Below are positions 17,076-25,434 of a stretch of 40,540 bases of DNA, in pieces (within the stretch, counting starts at the first letter, position 1; the number at the start of each line of letters is the position of its first letter). Location: NCBI GenBank assembly GCA_905480475.1, contig CAJQQO010000074.1, positions 1 to 40,540 of the forward strand. Reading direction: 5' to 3'. Source of the DNA: an uncultured Pseudomonadales bacterium (GTDB taxonomy: Bacteria > Pseudomonadota > Gammaproteobacteria > Pseudomonadales > UBA7434). A program made the position numbers and the translations under genes. The notes under the pieces are model-generated. The model made no database searches. It worked only from the letters and a program-made list of their open reading frames with translations, and was not told the origin of the DNA.

Positions 17076-18593
17076 TTGGACAAACCCGCCCCTTTAGTTC
17101 AGCGCTTTTTAAGTAATATCGAATCTGCCGGTAACCGCTTACCCGATCCGACCATGATATTTTTGTTGTTATGCGCAGTGATTCTTATCATATCGGGGCT
17201 TGCCGCATGGCTTGGTGTTAACGCAATCCATCCAGTTAACGGCTCAAGCATCGAAGCCGTTAACTTACTCAACGCCGAGGGCTTGCAAAAAATACTGACC
17301 AAGGCAGTGACTAACTTTACCGGCTTTGCGCCGGTGGGCACAGTACTGGTTGCCATTATGGGTATTGCCGTCGCGGAACATAGCGGCTTGTTAAGTTGCG
17401 TATTAACACAAACGGTACTGCGCGCACCCGCACGATTAATGACCTTTACCGTTGTGCTTGCGGGCGTCTTATCTAGCCTTGCAGCCGACACCGGCTATGT
17501 AGTGCTGATACCTTTAGCAGCAATGATTTTTCTCGCCGCTGGACGACACCCTTTAGCCGGTATTGCTGCAGCATTCGCTGGCGTGTCGGGCGGCTTTAGT
17601 GCCAACTTATTAATTGGCCCACTCGATGCAATTTTATCGGGGATCTCCACCGAAGCTGCCGCTTTAATTGATCCAAGTTATCAAGTTAGCGCAGCCGGTA
17701 ATTATTATTTCATTGTTGTATCGACATTAGTTGTAGCCTTTGCAGGCACTTGGGTAACCGAGCGCTTAATTATTCCACGCTTGGGCGACTACACAGAATC
17801 ATCAGCAGGCACTGGCATTCCCACGCTCAGCGAAAGCCAACGTTCCGGGCTTAAACAGGTTGGTGTATTTACATTGGCATTTTTGGCTTTGCTTTTACTT
17901 GCGACCGTACCTGAGAGCGGCGTACTTCGCGACACCCAAACCGGCAGCTTGTTACGCTCACCTTTTATTGGCGGTATTGTCGTTATTATTAGCGTATATG
18001 CCGCCATTGCCGGTTGGATATTTGGCCGCGCAACAAAAACCTTTAAGCAATCACGTGATTTTGTTTTAGCCATGGATAAAGGCATGGCAACCATGGCGAG
18101 CTATTTGGTATTAATGTTTTTCGCCGCGCAGTTTGTCAATTACTTTGCTTGGAGCCAGCTAGGCGCGATTGCAGCGATTAAAGGCGCAGAGTTACTACAA
18201 TTTATGTCGCCCGACACTCCCGTGTTGCTAGTGTGTTTTGTATTAATGGCGGCATCGATTAATTTACTAGTTGGTAGCGCATCTGCAAAATGGGCATTGC
18301 TGGCACCGATCTTTGTGCCGATGTTTTTATTAGCGGGTATTTCACCGGAGGCAACGCAAGTGGCTTATCGCGTGGGCGATTCGGTGACTAATATTATTAC
18401 GCCGCTAATGCCTTACTTTGGCGTGGTCGTAGCGTTTACTCGTCAATACGATAAAGACGCTGGCATAGGAACATTGATAGCAATGATGCTGCCGTATAGC
18501 GTGGCGTTTTTATTATTGTGGTCATTATTATTGATTGGCTGGATTATTGGCGACTTTCCGCTTGGGCCGGGGGCTAGTGTTTTTATCAACTAG
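17076..18593 (+). CDS. AbgT-family transporter
   Basis: This 505-residue polytopic inner-membrane protein of the AbgT family is known for p-aminobenzoyl-glutamate uptake in E. coli and, in other species, for export of sulfonamide-like antimetabolites. Typical strings are NRLPDPTMIFLLLCA near the N-terminus, ADTGYVVLIPLAAMIFLAAGRHPLAGIAAAFAGVSGGFSAN, a long middle loop, NLLVGSASAKWALLAPIFVPM and PLMPYFGVVVAF. The start is TTG at 17076, with GAGG seven bases upstream. No aminobenzoyl-glutamate hydrolase genes (abgA, abgB) are nearby, so it stands without its classical pathway partners. It converges on ybaK. Confidence 0.92.
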   Translation: MDKPAPLVQRFLSNIESAGNRLPDPTMIFLLLCAVILIISGLAAWLGVNAIHPVNGSSIEAVNLLNAEGLQKILTKAVTNFTGFAPVGTVLVAIMGIAVAEHSGLLSCVLTQTVLRAPARLMTFTVVLAGVLSSLAADTGYVVLIPLAAMIFLAAGRHPLAGIAAAFAGVSGGFSANLLIGPLDAILSGISTEAAALIDPSYQVSAAGNYYFIVVSTLVVAFAGTWVTERLIIPRLGDYTESSAGTGIPTLSESQRSGLKQVGVFTLAFLALLLLATVPESGVLRDTQTGSLLRSPFIGGIVVIISVYAAIAGWIFGRATKTFKQSRDFVLAMDKGMATMASYLVLMFFAAQFVNYFAWSQLGAIAAIKGAELLQFMSPDTPVLLVCFVLMAASINLLVGSASAKWALLAPIFVPMFLLAGISPEATQVAYRVGDSVTNIITPLMPYFGVVVAFTRQYDKDAGIGTLIAMMLPYSVAFLLLWSLLLIGWIIGDFPLGPGASVFIN

Positions 18594-18640
18594 TGTCTTT
18601 ATACTTTAGACTCAACTTGACTATAAGTGCTTGAGTTAAC

Positions 18641-19108
18641 TTACTGACTTATTTCAGCTAGTGCTCCGTTTGTGAGTTTTACTAAGTCATCAGGACCTAA
18701 TTCTATCTCTAAGCCTCTGCGACCTGCGCTAACGTAAATCGTAGAATAATGTTTAGCAGATAAATCGATAATAGTTTTCAGTCGTTTCTTTTGTCCAAGC
18801 GGACTTACTCCACCTAGTACATATCCCGTCGAACGCTCAACATCAGATTTATCTGCCATGGCTGCCTTCTTCGCGCCGGCAGCCTTTGAGATAAGTTTCA
18901 TACTAAGCATTGAAGAAACAGGAATAATACCTACAGCTAACTCCTTATTATCAAGAGTTACGACCAAGGTTTTGAAAACCCTCTCCTCAGGCACGCCCAT
19001 TTTCTCGGCCGCCTCAAGCCCATAGGACTCACTTGACTCATCATGAGAGTACTCATGCACTGTATGTACGATTTTATTTTTCTTGGCCTGATTGATTGCG
19101 GGAGTCAT
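18641..19108 (-). CDS. ybaK: Cys-tRNA(Pro)/Cys-tRNA(Cys) deacylase
   Basis: YbaK hydrolyses Cys-tRNA(Pro) formed when prolyl-tRNA synthetase mischarges tRNA with cysteine; it works in trans with that synthetase in the cytoplasm. The 155-residue protein aligns over its whole length with the E. coli protein: MTPA start, the essential lysine at position 46 in RVFKTLVV, MADKSDVERSTGYVLGGVSPLGQKKRL, and YVSAGRRGLEIEL. The ribosome binding site is weak, but the N-terminus matches the family. It is a single gene converging on the AbgT transporter, with no sign of special control. Confidence 0.95.
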   Translation of the reverse strand: MTPAINQAKKNKIVHTVHEYSHDESSESYGLEAAEKMGVPEERVFKTLVVTLDNKELAVGIIPVSSMLSMKLISKAAGAKKAAMADKSDVERSTGYVLGGVSPLGQKKRLKTIIDLSAKHYSTIYVSAGRRGLEIELGPDDLVKLTNGALAEISQ

Positions 19109-19241
19109 TTTTATTGGGTGCTTCTAATAGTTAAATGGAAAACCAATGATCCAATATGATTTGGCCGTTGATCTAAAAAATTGATTGGCGAGAAGGGGCA
19201 CCATTTAAACCCCCGTCATTGACTTGTTTTATAAACACCTT

Positions 19242-19679
19242 TCAGCTATCCAACCAACTCATTTCAAGCCCAGAGTCCATCGTTAAACCCGCATAAATCA
19301 ACTCAATCACTTCGCCCAACTTATCTTTACCATAAGCCACCGCAGGCACCGCACCCCATACAGGCTTGGGCCACGCCACATCTTCTTTAAACCGCGCAAT
19401 ATGATGAATATGCAACTGCTCAACCATGTTGCCCAAGGCGGCAATATTCAATTTGTAAGCATCAAACTGGCTTTGCAATAGTTTTGCTACCGCGTTTGAT
19501 TCAAGAAAATACTGCTGTTGATCTGTATCGGATAACTCGACCAACTCGCGTAAACAAATGCGCCGTGGCACTAAAATAATCCATGGGTAATTGGCGTCAT
19601 TCATTAATAACAGCTCGCATAGCGGTAACGATGCCAATGCGATAGTATCTCGCTCTAGTCGCGAATCCAGTTTAAACAC
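19242..19679 (-). CDS. HIT-domain protein
   Basis: This 145-residue histidine-triad protein likely acts as a nucleotide hydrolase or transferase. The signature is QLHIHHIARFKEDVAWPKPVWG, with His90, His92 and His93 in place of the canonical evenly spaced H-x-H-x-H. This variant with A-W-P-x-P-V-W-G is common in gammaproteobacterial HIT proteins of unknown substrate. DANYPWIILVPRR near residue 30 is the usual first strand pair. The start is GTG at 19679, supported by AGGAG eight bases before it. It is divergent from tag across 90 bases. Confidence 0.9.
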   Translation of the reverse strand: MFKLDSRLERDTIALASLPLCELLLMNDANYPWIILVPRRICLRELVELSDTDQQQYFLESNAVAKLLQSQFDAYKLNIAALGNMVEQLHIHHIARFKEDVAWPKPVWGAVPAVAYGKDKLGEVIELIYAGLTMDSGLEMSWLDS

Positions 19680-19769
19680 GCTTTAATCTCCTGATAGAAA
19701 TATTACTTAACGGCTTATCAAATGGTCTCGAAGCAATTGACCTCTAAGCAATTAACAAAGGATGCCAAC

Positions 19770-20357
19770 ATGGAAAAAGCCACTGACAAAATTAAGCGCT
19801 GCGAGTGGTGCGGCACTGACCCACTTTACCAGAAATATCATGATGAAGAATGGGGCGTGCCCGTTTTTGATGACAAAACCTTATTCGAGTTTTTAACACT
19901 CGAAGGTGCGCAGGCCGGCCTTAGCTGGATTACCGTGTTAAAAAAACGCGAGAACTATCGCAAATCCTTTAACAATTTTGACCCAAAAAAAATAGCTCGC
20001 TATTCCGAAAACCGGATACTTAAACTCAAAGAGAACGCAGGTATTATTCGCAACGATCTAAAAATTAGATCAACGGTGAGTAACGCGCAAAATTATTTTA
20101 AGCTTTGCGAAGAGAAAGGTAGCCTATCGGAGTATATGTGGAATTTTGTCGATGGCATACCGATTCAGAACAAATGGCGCTCACTAAAACAGATCCCGAC
20201 TAGCACATCAATTTCTGATGCGCTGAGTAAGGATTTAAAAAAACGCGGTTTTAAGTTTGTCGGCACAACCATTATGTATGCTTATATGCAGGCAGTGGGT
20301 ATGGTTAACGACCATACCGTGCACTGCCATCGCTTTAAGGCTTGTGGTGGAAAGTAG
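19770..20357 (+). CDS. tag: DNA-3-methyladenine glycosylase I
   Basis: Tag removes 3-methyladenine from alkylated DNA as the first step of base excision repair. The 195-residue protein matches the family throughout: RCEWCGTDPLYQKYHDEEWG with the zinc-binding Cys11 and His24, DDKTLFEFLTLEGAQAGLSW with the base-binding aromatic pocket, and a C-terminal zinc-binding NDHTVHCHRF. The reading frame opens at 19722, but the ATG at 19770 has AAAGGA seven bases upstream and gives the normal family N-terminus. It is a single gene with a hairpin overlapping its stop codon. Confidence 0.95.
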   Translation: MEKATDKIKRCEWCGTDPLYQKYHDEEWGVPVFDDKTLFEFLTLEGAQAGLSWITVLKKRENYRKSFNNFDPKKIARYSENRILKLKENAGIIRNDLKIRSTVSNAQNYFKLCEEKGSLSEYMWNFVDGIPIQNKWRSLKQIPTSTSISDALSKDLKKRGFKFVGTTIMYAYMQAVGMVNDHTVHCHRFKACGGK

Positions 20358-20380
20358 CTGCTTTTATACCAGCTACTTTT
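20351..20380 (+). terminator. Hairpin overlapping the tag stop codon
   Basis: AAAGTAGCTG (20351-20360, containing the TAG stop) pairs perfectly with CAGCTACTTT (20370-20379). Only four T follow, so termination would be weak. It lies between convergent tag and the CrtC/AttH-like gene and may serve both. Confidence 0.5.
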
Positions 20381-20411
20381 ACTCCCTACTTATATCAACT
20401 ACTGTTACTCA

Positions 20412-21530
20412 CTACGGCGCTACCGCTTCCCAGCTATCAAACCCGTACGGAGTATATAGTCCAAACGCTGCGTTTTCATGCATGCCATAACCGATTTCAC
20501 CGGTTGATAATTCCCAGCGACAGAGCATTTCATTTAGACCCTGAATCTGCGCAAACTGTTCCGGGTCGTTCATATCCCATTGCATGCCTTCAACTTTTAA
20601 CGGGCCTTGATAACAACCCAAGGAATGCGGCTCACCCGGGCGATACCCCGAACCACCCAATAAGTAGTTAGTTCTAAGCGGCGTGCCTGTCACCACCAAA
20701 TCGGAGTGCGCAAAACGAATAATGGTTTGAGCAATTTCACGCGTACCGGATTTATAGCTAATCTCATGCATAGGACTACCCAAGTGCACGATAGGCTCAT
20801 CAATACCATAACGTGGTACCTTAACCGCTTCTTCCAACATCCGATTACCTTGACCATCTTCATCAAAATAAATTTTGATCATATAGTCTTTAAACTGAAT
20901 CGGAATCCAGTTGTGAAAATGGCCGAATTTATCCAGCTCACGGTATTTGGATTTAATGCCTTCAGGTTCCATCTCGCCCACATTAGGTCGAACACCCCAG
21001 CTGTGATCACGCGCGCCCATCCAGCGATCCGGCGTTACTTCATAACGCTTGCCGCCAACATTAATATGGCCAGTATAATTACCAACCTGAGCAAAGCGGG
21101 TAGTATGTTCGGTTAAACGATTGCCAGTACGACGGTAAGTCACCGGCTCTTCTAAGGCCGGAACAAAGCCGTCGAAGGTTATATCAAAATCGAGATTCCA
21201 TTCGTTGGAGTTACACCACATACGAATTTTGCGCAGACCTTCAATCACCTCAACACCAAATGGCCCTACCGTGGTATCGAGCCGATCATTACCCAATTCT
21301 CTGGACGCGCGCACACAGTAGTGATTATCGCCATGCGAGATCGTGACAAAGGCATCGATCACACCCAAGTTCGGGTACTGCCCCATACCGGCGACTAAAA
21401 ATAATTCGTCATCACAACCGTGGCAATTAAAGTAGTAACGATCATAAAAATTGCGATCACCTGTGTATACATGATCAAAGGTGTCGGGGGTTTGATGGGC
21501 AAGTAAATCGTCTAATGGGCTAAGAGGCAT
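20412..21530 (-). CDS. CrtC/AttH-like (DUF7064/DUF7065 type) conserved hypothetical protein
   Basis: This 372-residue soluble protein has no signal peptide. It is rich in beta strands and tryptophan, and carries RWMGARDHSWGVRPNVGE around residue 170-187, a string I associate with the lipocalin-like CrtC/AttH superfamily and the DUF7064/DUF7065 proteins frequent in mycobacteria and in steroid- or hydrocarbon-degrading marine bacteria. A second beta unit (GHFHNWIPIQFKDYMIKIYF) follows, as expected for a double lipocalin. CrtC is a carotenoid hydratase, but no carotenoid genes are here and the reaction is unknown. AGGAG before the ATG gives a strong start. It converges on tag. Confidence 0.65.
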   Translation of the reverse strand: MPLSPLDDLLAHQTPDTFDHVYTGDRNFYDRYYFNCHGCDDELFLVAGMGQYPNLGVIDAFVTISHGDNHYCVRASRELGNDRLDTTVGPFGVEVIEGLRKIRMWCNSNEWNLDFDITFDGFVPALEEPVTYRRTGNRLTEHTTRFAQVGNYTGHINVGGKRYEVTPDRWMGARDHSWGVRPNVGEMEPEGIKSKYRELDKFGHFHNWIPIQFKDYMIKIYFDEDGQGNRMLEEAVKVPRYGIDEPIVHLGSPMHEISYKSGTREIAQTIIRFAHSDLVVTGTPLRTNYLLGGSGYRPGEPHSLGCYQGPLKVEGMQWDMNDPEQFAQIQGLNEMLCRWELSTGEIGYGMHENAAFGLYTPYGFDSWEAVAP

Positions 21531-21914
21531 GCGTACTCCTGATCAATGCGGGTTAATACTGTGTCAATCGCGGCCGTTTGTAAAATGTGTCTGGCGGCCT
21601 TTGCGGCGTGAAAGATGCAGGAATATAAACATTGCCAGCCAAGATTTCGATTACATTCAAGCCATTGAATAGACCGAGCTGTACAAAAAGCTTCTTACGA
21701 TTATCGCAAAAGCGTCACAATTGGTTGTTAGTATTTTATCCGTCCTCTAGAAGCAACTAGACGCAAAGGACAGATTAAGCAGGACTTGATAGCACTAAAA
21801 AAATAAGAGCCAAAATAGAAGAGCGAACAATAATAGATAACTAAAAGAAGTTGAATTGAGAAGCAAGCCCGTTAAAGGTTTCGGGCTTGCTTTTTATTTT
21901 TTGATGGTCACTGG
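21531..21914. other. Intergenic region carrying a plus-directed terminator but no recognised plus-strand gene
   Basis: A 384-base gap between two minus-strand genes. No protein gene is visible. The striking element is an intrinsic terminator (21861-21902) whose T-run points to the plus strand, where no annotated transcript arrives. The DNA in front of it is purine-rich on the plus strand and could encode a small RNA, but I see no convincing promoter. Confidence 0.35.
21861..21902 (+). terminator. Intrinsic terminator, plus-directed
   Basis: AAGCAAGCCCG (21861-21871) pairs perfectly with CGGGCTTGCTT (21882-21892) over a 10-base loop, followed by a T-rich tail (TTTTTATTTTTT). On the minus strand the same stem lies just after the SIMPL gene's stop but lacks a T-run there. 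It may still end that transcript less efficiently. Confidence 0.75.
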
Positions 21915-22646
21915 CTAATCAGAAAGATAGTACTTAACCGTTGATACCACTCTGACCTTTTTAATATGCGGATTATTATTATCTCTAGCGCTAATACTAA
22001 ATTGACCCTGCGAAGCTTGTTTGATTTTTCCTAAAGTACTCTGCGAATCAGAGGCAAACTTTTCGGCAACCTCGCGGGCTTTTCGCGTTGCCTCTTCAAT
22101 CATTTCGGGCTTTACTTCATTTAGACGGGTAAATAAATACTGCGTAGGTGAGCCATAGTTGTCGCCACCAAAAACAATACCTTGCTTACCTAACTCGGCT
22201 AATGAACCCATAACCGATCTAACACCTGCAATATTTTTTGAATAAACGGTTACTGTTTGAGAGGCCGTATAACGAAACTCCGGCCTTGCATTGCCGCCGT
22301 ATTGATTTGCTAACTTATCGTGGATGGTTGGCGATGCAAAAGTAATCTCATTAGCATCAATACCTTTACTGACTAGAAACGAAGTTATTTTATTAGTATT
22401 CCCTTCAATGGCGTTATACAAAGCTTCAAGGTTATTGCCTGCCGCAGAAAACTGTATAGGCCATAAAACTATATCCGCTGTATATTCTCGTTCGGATAAC
22501 CCTTTAACCGTCACGCTGCGCTCGTATTGCTTAAACTCAATGGCAGCGCTGGACAAAAAATTCCCCAGCAGCGCTAAACCTAAAGCAATAGATACTCCTA
22601 GTATCAATGCGCTGGCTTTGCTTTGCGATGATAGAGTTGTTTGCAT
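21915..22646 (-). CDS. SIMPL-domain (DUF541) exported protein
   Basis: This 243-residue protein has an N-terminal hydrophobic segment at about 13-33 that anchors or exports it; the rest is a SIMPL (DUF541) domain: RSVTVKGLSEREYTADIVLWPIQFS, a central SQTVTVYSK, and the helix IEEATRKAREVAEKFASDSQSTLGKIKQASQG, ending in strands VRVVSTVKYYLSD. SIMPL proteins are periplasmic, and a few are tied to oxidative stress or membrane protection; the biochemical role is not settled. GGGAG before the ATG supports the start. It is the next minus-strand gene after the sigma/anti-sigma operon, 136 bases downstream. Confidence 0.88.
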   Translation of the reverse strand: MQTTLSSQSKASALILGVSIALGLALLGNFLSSAAIEFKQYERSVTVKGLSEREYTADIVLWPIQFSAAGNNLEALYNAIEGNTNKITSFLVSKGIDANEITFASPTIHDKLANQYGGNARPEFRYTASQTVTVYSKNIAGVRSVMGSLAELGKQGIVFGGDNYGSPTQYLFTRLNEVKPEMIEEATRKAREVAEKFASDSQSTLGKIKQASQGQFSISARDNNNPHIKKVRVVSTVKYYLSD

Positions 22647-22782
22647 AAGAGACTCCCAAGATAGAAACGGACTAATAGATGCGTAAGGGAAGCATATATC
22701 GATTGACGTTAAAGCGCAAAATAGCTCGTCCGAAAACCTTATTGTTTAGCGCTTAGCAATAAGCAATTTTTGGTCTACAGAA

Positions 22783-23445
22783 TTAAGCGCTAGCACTCCG
22801 CTTTGAAATAGCGGCAATTAGATAAACAGCAACCGCAGAAACAAGGGCGACAGCAGCAGCCGGTATTAGATGATGGGTTAATCCATGATAAGCATCGTAC
22901 ATGCAAGCCACTTGCATCATTAACGCAGTGACCAATCCAGCCGACGCACCTGCGAGTAAACCGCTGGAAAAAGGTGTAAGCGTGTAACGCCTAAGCACTA
23001 GAACATTGAGAACAATACTCGCCGGCACACTGTAATAGAGCGCTTCAAAGTAGCATTGCGGTCGCTTGCCAGCCATTGATGGCTCCAGCGCTGGAACATA
23101 AAGCCCAAAACTAATATGGCCTATCCAACTTACAGTTACCGAGACAGTCAGCCAAAATATGGGGCGTGAAAGCGAACCCGGCACCGATGATTTAATTGCG
23201 CAGTAAGCCAGTAGTGAAACGGATAAAAAACCGAGTACGGTTTCAAGTGCAAAACGAGGTGTTGTTAATAACTGGGTAAGAACATTGTCGCGAAACGGCG
23301 CCAACCACCACATAAGACTTGCAAGTAATGGGATATAAATAAACAGCCACAGGGCAGTGACACGATTAGCAGATAAAACCGTACGCTGTTTATTTTCAAT
23401 ATCGCTGCTCAAGCTATCAATTAGCGATTGATGTTTACCGTTCAT
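22783..23445 (-). CDS. NrsF-like (DUF1109) membrane anti-sigma factor
   Basis: This 220-residue inner-membrane protein has a short cytoplasmic N-terminus (about 25 residues) and six predicted membrane helices. The C-terminal MQVACMYDAYHGLTHHLIPA is characteristic of DUF1109/NrsF proteins, with conserved cysteine and histidine residues. In Caulobacter, NrsF holds sigma factor SigF inactive until oxidative or metal stress; the Cys residues are needed for sensing there. The start ATG overlaps the sigma factor stop by four bases (ATGA), so the two are translationally coupled. Together with the promoter motif upstream of the operon this makes the assignment strong. Confidence 0.87.
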   Translation of the reverse strand: MNGKHQSLIDSLSSDIENKQRTVLSANRVTALWLFIYIPLLASLMWWLAPFRDNVLTQLLTTPRFALETVLGFLSVSLLAYCAIKSSVPGSLSRPIFWLTVSVTVSWIGHISFGLYVPALEPSMAGKRPQCYFEALYYSVPASIVLNVLVLRRYTLTPFSSGLLAGASAGLVTALMMQVACMYDAYHGLTHHLIPAAAVALVSAVAVYLIAAISKRSASA

Positions 23446-24017
23446 ATAGCATCGGCCTCTAACAAAGCGCGAGTTTTAACAATAGCACGTCGCACATGCT
23501 GCTTTACCGCAGACTCGGAGATATCTAACATTTTTGCTGTGTCGCAAACACTAAAACCCATTAACTTGGTTAATACCATTGCCTTACCATAATGGATGGG
23601 CAAGAGGGATAGCAACTGGGATGTGAGTAATTGCTGCTCAACTTTATCATTGACCGCATAGCCACTGCTCATTGAATCACCGTTACTATCAACATCGGAT
23701 TCTAGCTCTGAGACATATTGGTTTTCTATTCGTTGGTTTTTACGTAAAGCATCAATGGTTTTATATTTAACTATCGCAAATAACCACGGTTTAAATGGTC
23801 GGCCAAATTGATAAGTGTGTCTGGCATGATGAATAGCGATTAAGGACTCTTGCACGCAATCATCAACAAACGCCATATATCCGAAGCGCTTGCGCAGGTA
23901 GGCGGTGATCGCGCTGGATAACTCTTGTAACAACACATTATACGCCTGACTATCGCCCGTATGCGCCAGCCGCATTAAATCGGCCCAACGCTGTTCGTCG
24001 TCAAGTACTTTAGCCAT
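23442..24017 (-). CDS. ECF sigma factor, SigF/NrsF type
   Basis: This ECF sigma factor of about 191 residues has region 2 with RKRFGYMAFVDDCVQESLIAIHHARHTYQFGRPFKPWLFAIVKYKTIDALR and region 4 with LTKLMGFSVCDTAKMLDISESAVKQHVRRAI, the helix-turn-helix for the -35 element. The reading frame extends up to 24068, but that part would be encoded inside a perfect hairpin, so I take ATG 24017 as start; its ribosome binding site is weak. It lies between the spondin-domain gene and its membrane anti-sigma. The operon's own promoter matches the SigF consensus, pointing to autoregulation under oxidative or heavy-metal stress (inferred from family). Confidence 0.9.
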   Translation of the reverse strand: MAKVLDDEQRWADLMRLAHTGDSQAYNVLLQELSSAITAYLRKRFGYMAFVDDCVQESLIAIHHARHTYQFGRPFKPWLFAIVKYKTIDALRKNQRIENQYVSELESDVDSNGDSMSSGYAVNDKVEQQLLTSQLLSLLPIHYGKAMVLTKLMGFSVCDTAKMLDISESAVKQHVRRAIVKTRALLEADAI

Positions 24018-24028
24018 AGTAGAAAACC

Positions 24029-24054
24029 GTCGGCGATGCAAAGGCATCGCCGAC
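24029..24054 (-). promoter_or_regulatory. Intercistronic hairpin before the sigma factor gene
   Basis: An 11-bp perfect GC-rich stem (24029-24039 with 24044-24054, four-base loop) lies about 75 bases after the spondin-domain gene stop and 12 bases before the sigma start. On the minus strand it is followed by GGTTTTCT, a poor T-run. It may act as a partial terminator or RNA-processing barrier that lowers sigma expression relative to the first gene. Confidence 0.6.
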
Positions 24055-24128
24055 GACCTGATGATCAAATGAGCTGCTATCGTACTGTTTTAAATATTAA
24101 AATTTTGGAACGGTACAGCAGGCGATTA

Positions 24129-24812
24129 TTAGTAAACGCGTTTGACCACAACACGGGCTACTGGGTTCCGCCAATCATAGGTAAAAGGCTTAAGAATTTC
24201 GTTACCGGCTTCATCGGCATCACCTAAGTCATGAAAACCATTGCTAATATGGATAAAACCTTCATCACTGGCTAAGGGCTCGGGCGAATGACCTTCACCA
24301 CCACAACGTGGGCCGGGGATATTGATACACTTTTGATCATTGGCTTCGGTACCAGCATCATAGGCTTGTAAGTAAAACGTTTTAGAACCACGACGTGGCA
24401 AACCGCCAGAATTTAAAGCCACAAAAGTATCGTTAGTTGGAATTAACATCGCAGCAAGGCTGATACGACGAATATACGAGTTTGCTTCCAAAGTCATAGT
24501 TACCGACTTACCAGGCCCCAATAAACCGGGAATGGTTTGTATATCGGCTACCTTAGCGCCAGCACTTTGCAATAAAGCGGTGACATCAGCGGTGGAACCA
24601 CCCTCTGCCAACACTTCCAGCTCTGGACTTGCCGCATCGCCCACGGTAAATAAAGATACAGCACGCGAATGCGAGGTAATTAATTGCGGGGTAAAACTTT
24701 GCCCTTTAGTGATATTGGTAATGGTTACTTCGTAAAAACGCTTATAACCCTCTGCCGCAGCCATACTGCTGGCAGCACATAGACCAACGAATAATAGTAT
24801 TTTTTTGAACAT
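24129..24812 (-). CDS. Secreted spondin-domain protein
   Basis: This 227-residue protein has a clear signal peptide (basic MFKK, hydrophobic core, cleavage near AAA-EGYKRF). The mature part fits the bacterial spondin-like domain: YEVTITNITKGQSFTPQLITSHSRAVSLFTVGDAASPELEVLAEGG near the start and FIHISNGFHDLGDADEAGNEILKPFTYDWRNPVARVVVKRV at the end. Such proteins are often found with ECF/NrsF regulators; their role outside the cell is unknown. AGGAGAG seven bases before the ATG is a strong ribosome binding site. It is the first gene of the spondin, sigma, anti-sigma operon and the direct target of the SigF-like promoter upstream. Confidence 0.88.
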   Translation of the reverse strand: MFKKILLFVGLCAASSMAAAEGYKRFYEVTITNITKGQSFTPQLITSHSRAVSLFTVGDAASPELEVLAEGGSTADVTALLQSAGAKVADIQTIPGLLGPGKSVTMTLEANSYIRRISLAAMLIPTNDTFVALNSGGLPRRGSKTFYLQAYDAGTEANDQKCINIPGPRCGGEGHSPEPLASDEGFIHISNGFHDLGDADEAGNEILKPFTYDWRNPVARVVVKRVY

Positions 24813-24892
24813 GTCACTCTCCTGTTATTAAAATTAGCTAGTTTGGTATGGCTCAACCCATAACGGGTGATTTCATACGCTTGCCTTACTAA

Positions 24893-24918
24893 TTCGTTGG
24901 GGAGAGCGAAAAGGTGAC
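24893..24918 (-). promoter_or_regulatory. SigF-type ECF promoter (GTCACC-N16-CGAA)
   Basis: Read on the minus strand, GTCACC is followed after exactly 16 bases by CGAA. I recall the Caulobacter SigF consensus as GTAACC-N16-CGAA, so this is a match in sequence and spacing with one change. The CGAA lies about 80 bases upstream of the spondin-domain gene, the head of an operon that encodes a SigF/NrsF-like pair. Confidence 0.7.
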
Positions 24919-24987
24919 AGTCGCAGCAAAAAATAAGTAGAGAAATAAATAAAACAATCTATTTTGCCACGAGATTCCAATCAGCTG

Positions 24988-25434
24988 TTAATCTTCACTT
25001 GGCCTACAGCGCGCTATAAATGCCGTTTCATAAACGAATACTTTTTCTTGGTTCTGGTTAAATATTTCGCAGCTCATCGTTAAAATCCCACAGTTCTTGT
25101 GACTGTTGGATAAGCGTGCCTCGATAACCTTTTCGGACATTTTTAATTGATCACCAGGACGAACTGGCAGTAAGGTTCGCATATTGGAAAACCCCAGCGC
25201 ACTTACCGCTGCGACCGGATCAGATCGGGTACCAAAACTCAGTGCCGCTGCAATAATATGACTGGAGCAAGCAACCAAACCACCAAAGATGGATTCAGCC
25301 GCCGCCGCTTTGTCTATATGAAAAGGCTGAGGATCCCATTGCCGGGCAAATTCGATAATTTCTTTTTCAGTAAAGGTATAAGCTTCGTCAAAGTGACTAA
25401 CATCACCGACATGGATATCTTCAAAATATCTCAA
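24988..25434 (-). CDS. MaoC-family (R)-specific hydratase-like protein
   Basis: This 148-residue single hot-dog protein has the MaoC hydratase features: an opening RYFEDIHVGDVSHFDEAYTFTEKEIIEFARQWDPQPFHID with the D-x-x-x-F-H catalytic Asp/His pair, then FGGLVACSSHIIAA, and LPVRPGDQLKMSEKVIE. Relatives hydrate enoyl-CoA or act on related thioesters in fatty acid or polyester metabolism. The exact substrate is unknown. AGGAG ten bases before the ATG supports the start. It is a single gene on the minus strand, upstream of the spondin operon by about 175 bases and divergent from the metal-handling cluster. Confidence 0.9.
   Translation of the reverse strand: MRYFEDIHVGDVSHFDEAYTFTEKEIIEFARQWDPQPFHIDKAAAAESIFGGLVACSSHIIAAALSFGTRSDPVAAVSALGFSNMRTLLPVRPGDQLKMSEKVIEARLSNSHKNCGILTMSCEIFNQNQEKVFVYETAFIARCRPSED

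Noticed and set aside
24018-24068. N-terminal extension of the ECF sigma factor
   Set aside because: It would be encoded within a perfect intercistronic hairpin and adds residues not seen in ECF factors; the ATG at 24017 was preferred.
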